Source of the DNA: Molossus alvarezi
Lineage: Eukaryota > Chordata > Mammalia > Chiroptera > Molossidae
Reading direction: 5' to 3'
Length of the DNA stretch: 64,000 nt
Assembly (NCBI GenBank): GCA_037176705.1
Contig: CM073886.1
Span: 87,641,501-87,705,500, forward strand
Shown: positions 35,066 through 46,716 of the stretch, in pieces
Layout of the letters: the number at the start of each line of letters is the position of its first letter
Position numbering within the stretch: the first letter of the stretch is position 1
Position numbers and translations under genes: made by a program
The notes under the pieces: model-generated
Told to the model about the DNA's origin: nothing
Seen by the model: the letters and a program-made list of their open reading frames with translations, nothing else
The model's database searches: none

Positions 35066-35633
35066 CTAGAGTTATGCAACATGGAGGGCAGGCTGATAGA
35101 ATATTAATCTGTCCTTTATTCACATGACTTGTGTGTATGTGTGAGTGTGACTGTATTCTAAACTTGTTCAGAGTAAGGGTTATATTATGATAGTTTTTGT
35201 GTCCTTATGTACAATGTTTATCATGCTAATTCTCCTTTAATAAAAATTCAGAAGACATATTTAATTGAGTTATTGAAATAGCTTTCCTGGTGAGATTATT
35301 AAATTAATGTGTACACTGTTATGGGAGCAGCTGGATATGGAGTCCTTATCCATCATGGCGAGGGCGTGTAGGGGAGGATAGAGAATCCATTTTTATGAAG
35401 CTCCCCAGGTAGTTCTCTTCAGAGCATTTAAAAATTTTGCCTCAAGATTTCAGCACAGAAATATCAGGAACCAGGTTGATGGACGTAAAACTCTTCCATG
35501 TACCACAAACAGTCAAAGAAATGATGTTCAAGTCAAGGCTCATTAGAAATCTCAATAGACTAGAATACAACTATAAAAACTCAACATAATAAATAAGAAT
35601 TAAAATGGAAGAGACAGACTTTGGTTAAATCAT
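35066..35633. other. Unannotated intergenic stretch
   Basis: Nothing beyond AT-rich sequence; no gene or named repeat. Confidence 0.45.
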
Positions 35634-36350
35634 GATGTTTTAGTTATCTACAGCTGAATAACAAATGTCTTCGAAACTGGGTGGCTTAAAATGACCATCA
35701 TTTATTATTTCTCATGATTATATGGGTTGCTTAGGCTCAGCCGGTGGTTTCTCAGCTCTGTGTTGTGTAACTTCAGTCACTCATGTAGCTGCATTCAGCA
35801 GGGTGTTTGGCTGGGGCTGGGACGCTAAGAAGCCCTCATTGTCCCAACCCGCTCTCCTTGTAATGTCTCATTATCCAATAGTCTAGCCCCAACTTCTTTC
35901 TTTTTTAAAAATCCTCACCTGAGGATATTTTTCCATTCATCTTCAGATACGGTAGAGTGTGAGAGTGAGAGAGACAGAAACATCAATTTGAGAGAGACAC
36001 ATCGAATGGTTGCCTCCCACACGACTCTGAACAGGGCTGGGGACTGAACTACAACCAAGGTATGTAACCTTGACTGGGATCCAACCCACGACTCTTTGGT
36101 CTGAGGTCTGATACTCCAACCAGTGAGCCAAACTGGCCAGGGCCAGCCCCAATTTCTTTACGACAAGATGGCTGGCTTCCAAGGAGAGGAAGCAGACGCC
36201 ACCAGTTCTCTGAATTGGGCTAAGAAGTCTCTGGACGTCACTGCTGCTACATATACTGGAGAAGACAAGTGACAGGGCCAGCCCAGGTTTAGGGGGAGGA
36301 GGAAGGGAAATAGACTCCACCTCTCAGTGCAAGGAGGGTGTACAGGGAGT
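35634..36350 (+). repeat. Unnamed old mammalian repeat, copy 1
   Basis: Starts 'TAGTTATCTACAGCTGAATA', continues 'GGGTGGCTTAAAATGACC' and 'TTATTATTTCTCATGATTAT', and after an inserted SINE ends 'GGGCCAGCCCAGGTTTAGGG' and 'AAATAGACTCCACC'. The same order recurs at 54960-55485 and in part at 39440-39800, so it is a genuine dispersed repeat. I cannot fix its class. Confidence 0.65.
35900..36144 (-). mobile_element. Ves SINE (A-type)
   Basis: Reverse copy from 'AAAATCCTCACCTGAGGATA' to 'AACTGGCCAGGGC', flanked by AGCCCCAACTTCTTT and AGCCCCAATTTCTTT (35885-35899, 36145-36159). Confidence 0.92.
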
Positions 36351-36439
36351 TGTTGGTGACCACATTTGGGTATTGTCCAACACAGATATTCACAATTACA
36401 TCTGGTACACACACTAAGAAGTGGCCATATCTTTGGATC

Positions 36440-36885
36440 ATCTAAACTTAAGCCCCCAAATAACAAGATCCATACAATGAAATGCTATTCAGCAACCAAG
36501 AGGAATAAAGTACCTACGCAATCTAAAACATGGGTGCTCCTCAAAGACATTATGCTACATGAAAGAAGCCAGACACAGAGGACCACATATTCCATTAGTA
36601 TGAAATGTCCAGATTCCATTCGTATGAAATGTCCAGAAAAGACAATTCTAAGGACACAGTGAGTAGATCAGTGGTTGTCTGGGACTGGTGGTAGGAATGG
36701 GAGTTAATTGTAAATGGGCATGAGAAACCTTACTGGGGTGACAAAAATGCTCTAAAACTAGGTTACGGTGATGGTGATGCAATTCAGTACATTTACTAAA
36801 AATCATTGAATTGTATACTTGGGAGGGGGTGAAACTCAAGGTATAGAAATTATATTTCAATAAAATTGTGAAGGAAGTACAGGAT
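36440..36885 (+). mobile_element. L1M 3' region
   Basis: 'ACAATGAAATGCTATTCAGC', 'AAACATGGGTGCTCC', 'GAAAGAAGCCAGACACAGAGG', 'CAGTGGTTGTCTGGGAC' and 'AATTGTATACTTGGGAGG' follow an old forward L1 3' end. A local duplication of 'TATGAAATGTCCAG' lies at 36599-36634. Confidence 0.85.
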
Positions 36886-38041
36886 GGTAGCTTTAATTCA
36901 AGAGACATGTTTCTGAAGGCATTGCATAATTCAACACTTCACAATTTTAGGCTAGTATTTCCATAGGAATAATTATAAAGTGGAGGGGATGTATTCTCAA
37001 AGTGTAAAATCCCACATCTATTGTGGCCTATTTTTGCTTTAGTTGCTTCTTGTTTTCTTAGCCTTATATTTTTCACATAGTATTCTCTCCTAATTTAACA
37101 ATAGGGTATATTGGACTTGGTATCTGGACTTTGTTCATTGCTTTTTATCACATCTTACTTCCAGTCTAAAGCCACTGATTTTCCAGTGTGTTTTTCAGTG
37201 GTAGAGTCATCACTTTAATGAACACCTGGATGACACTGTTATAGACTGCTGAAATGATTTTAATTCTTCACAACTGTCAAACAAGTACAATGGCTACTAA
37301 AATCCCTGGCAGAAGTTTGGAGGTACATGTGTAATGGTACTTGCCGATCAAAGAGGGCAGATATTTCTGTTAACCAGTTAGGTGACACTTTCCTATGGTA
37401 TAAACAAAAACACAGTTTGCAAGTCATCCATCTTGCCCATCTTGAAATTTTGCAAATTTGACATTTAAGGAAATTCATGTTTTTTAAAATTTTGCTCAAA
37501 ACTGAGACTTTATTATTGTATGTGTATTTCACTATTTGAAATAATTCACACGAGAGGCAAATATAGAGTTGGCAATGGTAAGACCTTGCCAACCTGGCCT
37601 TTCCTTCCTTCCCCCCACATTATTGAGGTGGGAAAACCTTAACGTTCAGCATGTGCATTCCAGATGGCTCATGAGCCCTTACTATGTGCCTCTATTTGAT
37701 TTGTAGGGAGTTTGTATTCCATGAATTTGCATTAAGTTTCAAGTTAGACTCAATAATCCTAAATGTTAAGTGAAAGTCTGTCTGATCCATTCAGCCTCTG
37801 GAGCTTGTCAGAAACTCCAAAATTGGCTTAGGTTATCTTCAAGGATTTATGAATCTGGGTCTCATTTGAGGTTCATAAAAGGGTCCAGCCAGAGTTGCTT
37901 TAGTCTGGGATTTCGAAAGAACTGTTTTGCACAATACTTTGTATACACATTGACCAAGTTGTCATCGTCTACTAGATTTATGTCCTGCTCTCCCTAAATG
38001 AGTGGACTACTTATTTTGGGTATCATTTCTTCATTGATATC
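36886..38041. other. Intergenic, mostly unique
   Basis: No gene or named repeat recognised. Frames on the minus strand near 37260-37592 look random. Confidence 0.45.
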
Positions 38042-38462
38042 ATGTGTGGAATTGTGTTCCTCCAAAATTTATATGTTGAAGTCCTGACTCCCAGTAAGCC
38101 AGAATGTGACCTCATTTGGAGATTGGGTTTTACAGAGGTAATCAAGTTAAAATGAAGTCATTAGGGTGAGTCCTAATCCAATATGACCAGTGTCCTTATA
38201 AAAAGGGGAAACTTGGACACAGAAATCTGCACAGTGGGAGAACAGCAGGTGAACATCAAGGTAGAGATCAGGGTGCTGTGTGTACAAGTTGAGGACTGAC
38301 AAAAATTGCCTGCAAACCATCAAGCCAGGGAGAGGCCTGGGACAGATTCTTCCCCACAGCTAGCAGAGGGAAACAACCCTGTCAACACCTCAGTCTCAGA
38401 TTCCTAACCTCTAGAACTATGAGGTGGTACTTTGTTATAGCAGTCCTGGCAAACAAATACAA
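38042..38462 (+). repeat. MLT1-type MaLR LTR
   Basis: 'GGAATTGTGTTCCTCCAAAA', 'TATGTTGAAGTCCTGACTCC', 'AGAATGTGACCTCATTTGG', 'TAATCAAGTTAAAATGAAG', 'CCAATATGACCAGTGTCC' and the end 'GGCAAACAAATAC' follow the MLT1 consensus from end to end. Confidence 0.92.
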
Positions 38463-38794
38463 TTTGTAAAATGAGAAGATAGACAGATGGCATTTGTTTG
38501 AGATTTTAACCAAATTCTTTTAATGCATGACATCAGTTGATTTTCATAAGAACTCAGAAAACCAGGCATAAATGTAATTGTATTTATAAGTTAACGGAGG
38601 CCGAGAGACTCGGACAATATTCCACAACTCCTTTTCTTAGTGGAAACTGGGGCAAAGAGGTCTAATCGTCTTGTGCTTATTACTGGCAGGGTGTGGAAAT
38701 CAAAGGCAGGATTAACAGAGATGATCTAATCTACATTATTAGGAGTTGAATTAGATAACAAGATCTAATGTTTGTTCACCTCTATGTGTCAGGT

Positions 38795-38935
38795 GCTGTT
38801 TCAGACTTGACCAAATTAAGTCGTTCATTCACTTTTTATAAGAACTCTATGAAATAAATACTAGTATTATTTTCATTTCATAGGAAAGCAAAGTGACACA
38901 CAGAGAGATTATGTAACTAAGGAAGTGCTTACAGC
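38795..38935 (-). repeat. MIR SINE
   Basis: 'TCAGGTGCTGTTTCAGACTT', 'ATAAGAACTCTATGAAATAA' and 'CACAGAGAGATTATGTAAC' follow a reverse MIR. Confidence 0.75.
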
Positions 38936-39439
38936 TATGTGAATGAGTTCCTAGGAAGAAGGTGGAGATTTGCCCTATTTCTTTTTCTGATGATTTTATT
39001 TTAATTTATTTTTATCTATAATACAGACATCATACATCAATTGTGAGGAAATAATTCATGAAAATTTACCAAAATACCAGATCAATTATTTTTATGTTTT
39101 CATACTGCTTTCCAGATTTTTTCATTTGCATAAATAATCTCTACCTAAGGTAATAATAACATGTTTAAAAACTGTTATTCTGCTTTCTTTCCACTTAGTA
39201 TCATATCGAAAGCCTTTCCTTGTTGTAATGCAGTATCTGCTGTGATCATTTCAATGAATATTTCAGAAACTCTCTGTTAAGCTTTAGAGGTTCTTCTTTT
39301 TGGGAACATTTAAGCATAACCTGGCTAAACTTGAGAAAAAGGTTAACATGACTCTCCAGGTTACCTACAATATTATATTTCTATACTTTGGTGCTTAATT
39401 AGTAAACACCAATGATAGTTGTCAAAAGCCGTTAAACCA
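38936..39439. other. Unannotated; possible old L1M
   Basis: 'TTATCTATAATACAGACATC' and 'CATATCGAAAGCCTTTCC' hint at an old L1M tail. Not certain. Confidence 0.35.
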
Positions 39440-39800
39440 GCAACCATTTTATTATGTTAATGGAGACTATGGGTCAGGAATTCAGAAAGGGTGTAATCAA
39501 CAGAATAGGCACAGCCTATTTCTGCTCTGTGGTGTCTGGGGCCCCAGCTGGGAAGATTTGAAGATCTGAAATCACCCAAAGGCTCTTTCACTCACTTGTC
39601 TATGGGTTGATGCTCACTATTGGCTGAGATCTCAGCTGGAACCTCAGCTGGAACATCTAGAGCTAGGTTTTTTGTACTTGGACTTCTCCGTAGCCTGGTG
39701 GCTGAGTTCCAAGAGCAAACATCCCAACAGAACCCGGCAGAAGCTGTGAACCTTTTATGAACTTGTCTTGGAAGTACAAAGTGTTAGTTCCACCATTAGT
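39440..39800 (+). repeat. Unnamed old mammalian repeat, copy 2 (partial)
   Basis: 'AACCATTTTATTATGTTAATG', 'GGGTCAGGAATTCAG', 'AGGCTCTTTCACTCACTTG' and 'GTGGCTGAGTTCCAAGAGC' match the middle of the family seen at 35634 and 54960. Confidence 0.5.
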
Positions 39801-39995
39801 CATAAGTTCTAATAGGGATCAAGGGAGGGAACCTAGACCTCTACATCTTGTATTAGGAGAGTTAAAATCCCATTGAGGGCATGTAGGATGGGAGTTATCA
39901 TTGTGGTTAGTTTTGAAAAATAAAACCTGCCACAAGGTCCTTGAAATAAAGCTCTCCATTTATTTGCGACTGATCTCAGTTTGCGTGAATAAATA

Positions 39996-40123
39996 CAGGG
40001 CGGGGCAAAAGTAGGTTTATAATTGTGAGTACACAAAACACAGTTTATTATTGTATTATTATTTATTAATTATTGTATTATTTTCCATATGAACAACTGT
40101 GAACCTACTTTTGCCACATCCTG
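39996..40123. mobile_element. Mariner-type MITE
   Basis: 128 bp, flanked by TA on both sides (39994-39995, 40124-40125). Left end CAGGGCGGGGCAAAAGTAGG; the right end is its near complement (CCTACTTTTGCCACATCCTG). The interior is AT-rich with 'TTATTATTTATTAATTATTG'. No coding capacity. Confidence 0.9.
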
Positions 40124-40249
40124 TATACTTAAAAATATAACTGTCCCTCTCTTTTATATATATTTAAAAATTGTGGCCTTTTTTTTTGGGGGGGGGGATA
40201 CATTTTGCCCCTAATAAATGGTTGCTGAAAAATGAACTCATCCTGATGT

Positions 40250-40415
40250 TATTACCAACTTTATGACCTTGGACAAGTGACTTCTCACAACTTCATTTTC
40301 TTCCTGTAATAACAGAGCCTACTTCATAGGACTATTGTAAGGGTTAAATAAATGCATTAATGCAAGCAAAGCAACTTGTATGATGCCTGGTTCATAGTGA
40401 GCACTCCATAAACAG
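40250..40415 (+). repeat. MIR SINE
   Basis: 'TATGACCTTGGACAAGTGAC', 'TCATAGGACTATTGTAAGGG' and 'TGATGCCTGGTTCATAGTG' follow the forward MIR. Confidence 0.88.
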
Positions 40416-42739
40416 TATCTTACACTGCCTATAATATTCTTCCCCCCCAGTAGATATATGGGTGACTTGACCTAGTGCTTTGATTAAAAATATCAATATT
40501 ACATTGTTTTAAAATTTCAAATAACCTTAAAGGGATGTGAGATAAAAATCTGATTAAACAGTGTGGCAGAATGAATTTAACTGGAACTTGAAGATTAGTA
40601 TGTTGAATTGGTGTCATGAGGTTCTTACAAAACCCAAATGGAAAGGAAGTCCAGTGAATCTTAAATTGAGAAAATGGGGCCTTTGAAGAGTTGATTTTAT
40701 ATTGATATTGAAATTCCCAGTGGTATCACCTGGGACCCCTGTTCCATGTTTTCATTTCTTCACCTGCCACCTCTTAGCTCTTTGCCTGTTCTTCTTCTTA
40801 TAGGGCTGGCTCCCTAGTCTCCAATTGCATGTCTTTCCAGGGCTATCTATATTTTATATTCCCCATCCTTTTGGAACAAAACATTGCCTTTTCCAGCTTT
40901 TATAAGAAATTGAATCCCACTGGGGACATTTATCATGATTTTTATAGGTCTATTAAGAACTGGGGCTGTGGGGGAAAAGGCTCAGATTGTAGAGCATGTA
41001 ATAGCCTATGCATTCTTGCCTCTTCTTCATCTTTTACTTTTTACATCCTAAAAATCTGAACTCTAGATACCAGGCCCTCCCATACTTGACTAGCCTCCTA
41101 GGAGGCATGGTCTAATTTATCATCTAGAGAGAATAAGTAAGACAAAATCTAAACAGAGAGAATTTGGGAGAATTGAAACAAAATCTTTGTCTATATGAAA
41201 TTTAGTGCTGTTTTTAACCATGGAAATGCAGTTTGACTAGAGCATACTGAAATATGCTTTATATACATTATTCCATTCCATCCTGAGACCAGTGCTATGA
41301 AGTGAGTCCTATTATTAATCCTTATTTTGCAGATGATGAACTAAAGCTCAGTAAAGTAAAGTAGACAAAGCTATTTGAAGCCATGATGTCTAACTACAGA
41401 AACTTCACCTTTAAATATTATTCTGTTCTATGTAATTGCTAATTCTGTATGGTCTTTCCCACTGTTGGGTGAATAATTTTTCAAACTTGAATGGTTTAAG
41501 GAAGAGTCGTATATACTCTCTGATCTTCAGGAGTGTTTTTAATTTTTTAGGGGGAGGCTCTATGATCTCCTCTATTGATAAATTGGTGCTCTTTCATATA
41601 TTTGTCTTTTCAAAGTACTTTTTGTATACTTACTTAAAACATTTTAATAGAGAAATCACCAATGTGCAAGAGTTATAAATGAATCAATATACCGTAAAAG
41701 ATGTTCATTAGGAAGATAAGACCGCCCTAGTGTTTTAGCAATTATTTTATGATATTTCTGATTAATGATTTCACTTGGGCCATTTTAGTGTTCAGTGGTC
41801 TTCATTTGTTAGTGTTGATTATAGAATTCTATGCCTCATTGGAATCTGACTCTTTTTGACCAACAAGTGTTAATTAAAATCTATAGAAATGTCATTAGCA
41901 TCCTAATGTCACGAAAGATAGTATAACCATTTCTCATGCATTCAGTTTATTAGAATTTGCTAAAGTGTGAAATATGTAGGACAAGTAATGATGTTTTAAT
42001 CTTTCACCAAGGTAACAATTGAAAGCTGATTGATTCCATTCAGTAATTATAAAATCAGAATGATGGAAGATTATAATCAAGTAGGATTCATTCTCCTACT
42101 TTGTCACTCCTCCATGCAAGATAAAACTCTAATTTTCATCATTTTTTTTTATCAGAAAAGAAATCAAAATTCTACTTGCTTCACTAAATCCAGGAGATAG
42201 ATAATAACCTTTCCTGACTCTGGAGGCGAAGGCAAGGCCTTGGCTGCTGCCTACTAATATCAGAGAAGAAGGGACAGTCCTTTAAGACTAGGTGGTCTCT
42301 ATGAGAAGGGTCAACTCTGTTGGGACCTAAATATTCAAACTACAGCATTCCTCCAACTTTTGCAGGACTTACCTATAGTGAGTGAGGTAAGAGCTTGCCT
42401 AGTACCATCCTGCTCTGCCCGACTTCCTTAAGGCAACCTTGGGAGAATGTAGCTGAGCAAACATTACAGGTCTATGGTCAATTTATTTGGCTTGTGAGAC
42501 AATGAAGGTAACTTTATTCTAAAAAATAAGGATCCTAATTTCTTTGTTTTCTTGTCTTTGAAGATATGTGAGAATTAGCATTAGTTCATGGATATATAAT
42601 TGTTAGTCTAGGTGTAAAGAGTTGGGAAGAGAAGAACATTGTGGGCAGGAGAAAGAATCCATGCTGTTAAGCCTAAAACCTAGAAATGCAAACCCTGGAA
42701 AAGAAGGCGATCAGGAGAATCAGCAAGTGCCTACAATTC
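40416..42739. other. Intergenic; one MIR
   Basis: No gene. A reverse MIR fragment lies at about 41250-41370 ('TATACATTATTCCATTCCAT', 'TTTTGCAGATGATGAAC'). 41380-42200 has no repeat I recognise. 42205-42450 may be a decayed element. Confidence 0.4.
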
Positions 42740-43575
42740 CCCCCACCCCAGTTTTATTGAGAATTGCTATATAGCACTGTGTAAGTTTAAGGCCTAAAAA
42801 TGATGGTTTGATTTATATAGATTGTGAAATGATTACCATGATAAGTTCAGCTAACACCCATCATCTCATATAAATACAATAAAAAGAAAAAATTTCCTTG
42901 TGATGAGAACTCTTAGGATTTGCTCTCTTCACAGCAGTGTTAACTATAATCACCATGATGTACATTACAACCCTATTACTTATTTATCTTATCTGGAAGT
43001 TTGTACATTTTGACCACATTTCTCCAGTTTCCCCTTCTTCCATCTTCTGCCTCTGGTAATCACAAGTCTGATCTCTTTCTATGAGGTTTTTTTTTTTTTT
43101 TTCCCCCAGACTCCACATATAAGTGAGATCATACAGGATTTGTCTTTGACTTACTTAACTTAGCATAATGTCTTCAAGGTCCATCCATGTCTTTGCAAAT
43201 GGTAGGATTTCCTTGTTATTTATTGCTGAATAAACAAATATTTATGCCACAACTTTTTTTTTATTCATCCATCCATCAATGGACATTTAGGTTCCTAGGT
43301 TGTTTTCATGTCTTGGATATTGTGACTGATGCTGCAATGAACATGGGGGTCAGATATCTTTTTGAGTTAGTGTTTTTATTTCCTTTGGATATATTCCCCA
43401 AAGTGGAATATAAGTGATTCTATTTTTTATTTTTTGAGGATTCTCCATACTGTTTTCCACAATGGCTACACCAGCAGTGCCTAAGGGTTCCCTTTCCTCC
43501 ACATCCATGACAGCATTTGTTATCTCTTGTGTTTTTGATGATGGCCACCTTAACATGTGTGAGGTGATAGATGTT
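42740..43575 (-). mobile_element. Old L1 (L1MA/MB-like) 3' end
   Basis: 'CAGTTTTATTGAGAATTGC', 'ATGTACATTACAACCC', 'ACATATAAGTGAGATCATAC', 'CAAGGTCCATCCATGTC', 'ATGATGGCCACCTTAACATG' and 'TGTGAGGTGATA' follow the reverse of an L1 3' UTR into the ORF2 end. A long T-run sits at 43087-43102. Confidence 0.85.
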
Positions 43576-44348
43576 TACAATTTTAATGGCTTATATCCAT
43601 CATCCCTTGGGCTTGGTTGGTGGCTTTGAAGATGAAGGTTGGAGAGTAGACCACATCTAGCCATCATTGTTTCATAACCTGGGACAGGCCATCAGCTAAC
43701 TTGGGAACAATAAACTCTTACTGGGAAAATAGGAATTCCTCAGGGAAGCCTCTCTTCACTGTATATGACTTTTTTTTGTCTCCCTGATTAGATCAGTTCC
43801 TCTAATTTACATGCTGTCAAAGAACCCTGTGCTTTTCCTTCATAGTACTTTTTGCATGATCATGTTTGTAGAATAATTTGTTTAATGCCAATCTCCCCAC
43901 TGTTAGACAGAAGGCTTTGCGAGGGCAGGGACTGAGTGCATGTGTCCTTTGTCTTCGTCCTTGGCTTTGAGTGTGGTTAAATAAATGTTCCTAGAGTTTG
44001 CCCAAAGTCTCCTTTCTCTTAAGGAGCCTGTCCTGCAGAATAACTTGCTTGCTTTATTAGAAAGTTCTCCCTAGTTGACTCAAAAAGATGTCCATCTGTA
44101 TCTTTCTGGTTCCCGTTCTATCAGCCAGACTGATTAAATGTCTATAGGACCTGATTATACATGGTTTAGAAATGACCTTAACAAATCACACAAGTTAATC
44201 AGGAAGTATTTTCATTCTCATAGGAGTAGGAAGCTCTAAAGATTTTTCTTTAATGTAGTGAAGGATGTGAAAGCTGGGACTTAAGGATGCCTTTCTGTGG
44301 TTCAGGGAGTTAGGAGAGAACATTGGGGTAATTCTACTCTTTGCTATA
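43576..44348. other. Unannotated intergenic stretch
   Basis: No gene or named repeat. 43890-43990 ('GACAGAAGGCTTTGCGAGGGCAGGGACTG') recalls the 3' half of a MIR or L2, weakly. Confidence 0.4.
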
Positions 44349-44365
44349 CAAATATCTACTTTTAT

Positions 44366-44586
44366 TTAATTTATTTTTTAAAAATATGTTTTTTATTGAC
44401 ATTTTAGAGGAAAGAAGGGAGAGACAGAAACATCAATGTGAGAGAGAGACATCGATCGGTTGCCTCCTGCACACCCCCTCCTGGGGATCGAGCCTGCAAC
44501 CCAGGCATATGCCCTGACTGGGAATCTAACCGGGATCTCTCAGTCCATGGGACGATGCTCAATCCACTGAGCCACACCGGCCAGGC
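44366..44586 (-). mobile_element. Ves SINE (B-type)
   Basis: Reverse copy from 'TTTTTTATTGACATTTTAGAGG' to 'GCCACACCGGCCAGGC', flanked by CAAATATCTACTT duplications (44349-44361, 44587-44599). Confidence 0.92.
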
Positions 44587-44636
44587 CAAATATCTACTTA
44601 TATTGTTTTGTTAGTTACTGACCTTCCAAGCAGTAG

Positions 44637-44840
44637 AGCATTGTGCAGAAACTGTTATTTTTGGAGCCAGACATTCCTGAATTTGAATCCCAGCTCTAAC
44701 GGTTACTAGCTATGAGGCCTCTTATGTGTGAACTTGGGAAAACAGTGCTTGCTTTGCAGGGTTTTCCTGTGGATTAGAGATATTATATTTATAGTGTCTA
44801 ACATGGTGCCTGCTATATTGTAAGGGCTAAATATGTGATA
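44637..44840 (+). repeat. MIR SINE
   Basis: 'TTTTGGAGCCAGACATTCC', 'TTTGAATCCCAGCTCTAACG' and 'TGGTGCCTGCTATATTGTAA' follow the forward MIR nearly end to end. Confidence 0.88.
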
Positions 44841-45223
44841 GGTTATAGGGAGGATTAATATTGCCAATTTTCAAAAAGTGAAAATTTATGGACACAGAAA
44901 CCAGATAATGTACTTTGAAAATTCACAACAAACTATGAGATAGTGCTCAAGAGAAATAGATATCGTTCTTTTAAACTCTGTGGAGAGAGAGATTTTTTTG
45001 GAATGCTGGAGAAAGTGTAATATTCAGGAACATATGGGCATTGACTCTACTTTCTCCATTACCCAAGTTGTGGCTTTGCTGATGAAAGAGTATGTTATAG
45101 AACCAGAAGAGCTTGGCATTGGAACACATTCCCCTAGAAGGGGGTATAGAGATTATTAGTGTAAGTTCTGGTATAGTGATAAAAGTTCCACATTTAAAAG
45201 GGCACTTATTTGGCAAAAATTTG

Positions 45224-45259
<36 letters not shown>

Positions 45260-45486
45260 TTTACCCTTGGTAGGATCCTTGCTTACTTGGGGAAGGTCTG
45301 TACCAGATGCAAACTCTATAAGGGAAAGAGAAAAGCCAGATAAAAATACATAGCATCTACTGCTGTTGTGGGTGGAACTTCCCTTCTGTTAATAATTCTT
45401 GGCTAAAAAATTTGGAATGTAAAGCAAGTGTATCTGAGGCACACTCTGCTACCCTGAGCCCTCTGGAAGTACTGTATTCCTTCAGC
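44841..45486. other. Intergenic with a GT microsatellite
   Basis: A (GT)n run lies at 45227-45258. Otherwise nothing recognised. Confidence 0.5.
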
Positions 45487-45672
45487 CCAGTAGGTCTCAG
45501 CCTGGCCTCATATTATAATAACCTGGAAATCAAAAAAAGACCGATGCCTGAACCCTCTCACTAGACCAATTAAACACAATTTTTTAGGAAAGGGGTCCAA
45601 ATATCTGTATTAAAAACAAAACAAATCTCTCTGTGTGATTTGAATGTTCCAGGGTTGAAGATCACTGCTAGT
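45487..45672 (+). repeat. MER5-like hAT MITE
   Basis: 'GTCTCAGCCTGGCCTCAT', 'ATAACCTGGAAATC', 'GTATTAAAAACAAAACAAATC' and 'TTGAAGATCACTGC' follow a diverged MER5. Confidence 0.65.
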
Positions 45673-45939
45673 CAAAATTTCTCAATACTAACCACACTAT
45701 AAAATCTCAGATGCGTACATGCAGGGCAACAGCAAATAGAAGGGTGAATAAGACATAAAAGAGGACTTCCGGTCAAGATGGCGGCGTAGGTAAACGCGGT
45801 ATCGCGTCCTCCCACAACCACATCAAAGTTACAACTAAACTACAGAAAAACCATCATTCAGAAACCCCTGAAATCAAGCTGCATGGAAGTCCTACAACTA
45901 CGGAATTAAAGCAGCAGCCACATCCAGACTGGTAGGAGG

Positions 45940-46044
45940 GCGCGAGGGGCGGAGGCGCGAGGGGCGGAGGCGCGAGGGGCGGAGGCGCGAGGGGCGGAGG
46001 CGCGAGGGGCGGAGGCGCGAGGGGCGGAGGCGCGAGGGGCGGAG
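45940..46044 (+). repeat. 7 x 15-bp GC-rich tandem array in HAL1 5' UTR
   Basis: Seven exact copies of GCGCGAGGGGCGGAG. Each contains a GGGGCGGAG, close to an Sp1-type GC box, and a G4 run, so the array could serve as promoter or form G-quadruplex structure. Pro-Leu-Ala or Arg-rich repeat frames on the minus strand are artefacts. Confidence 0.95.
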
Positions 46045-46716
46045 GCAGACGGGCTGGTCCCACACCCACGTGTGATGGATAAAAATCAGGAGGACACCTC
46101 GGCTGGGAAGGTCCTTCCTGAGGACTGAGGGGTCCCCGTCCCACATCAGGTGCCCCGCTCAGGGTTCCAGTGCCAGGAAGAGAATTCCCATAACTTCTGG
46201 TTGGAAAAACCAGCAGGAACTGAGGCTCAGGGAAGCTGAGGCGGCTGAAGGCCCAGGAAGCTCCTTAAAGGGCCCGCGCACAGACTTATCGGACTCTCTC
46301 CCTCTAAGCTTGGAGGGGAGGCAGCTCGAGGGGCACCAGAGACATACAGGGAAGAACTGAGCTGTTTGGCACTGGAGCGAGAGCTGGAGAGGGGGCTTTC
46401 TTCGGGACAACCGTGCTGTCAGAGGCCTTTGTTCCTTTGGTGGACCCTTCCCTGGGGTGGCAGACAGTCACCATATCTGGGACTCCAGCAACCTGGCTCA
46501 CACTGGTAGCCCTGCCCTGGTGACTCCCAGAGGCCCCGCCCCACCCAACTCTCAGGCCCACCCAAGCTGTTGCCACTTGCTTCACCATAGGATTGGCCTG
46601 TCTTGGATCCTGCTTCAGGTTTTCCTAAATTCTTTCAAACGAGCAGCATCGGGTCTCAGCAGCCCCATACCTCTCATTAAGTAATACACAGAAACAAACA
46701 CAGGGAGGTGGCCAAA

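Noticed and set aside
45940..46044. CRISPR-like array
   Set aside because: Head-to-tail 15-bp units without spacers in mammalian DNA: a tandem repeat, not CRISPR.
45854..46146. Minus-strand Pro-Leu-Ala pentapeptide-repeat protein
   Set aside because: A 15-base repeat gives a five-residue repeat in every open frame; it lies antisense in the HAL1 5' UTR.
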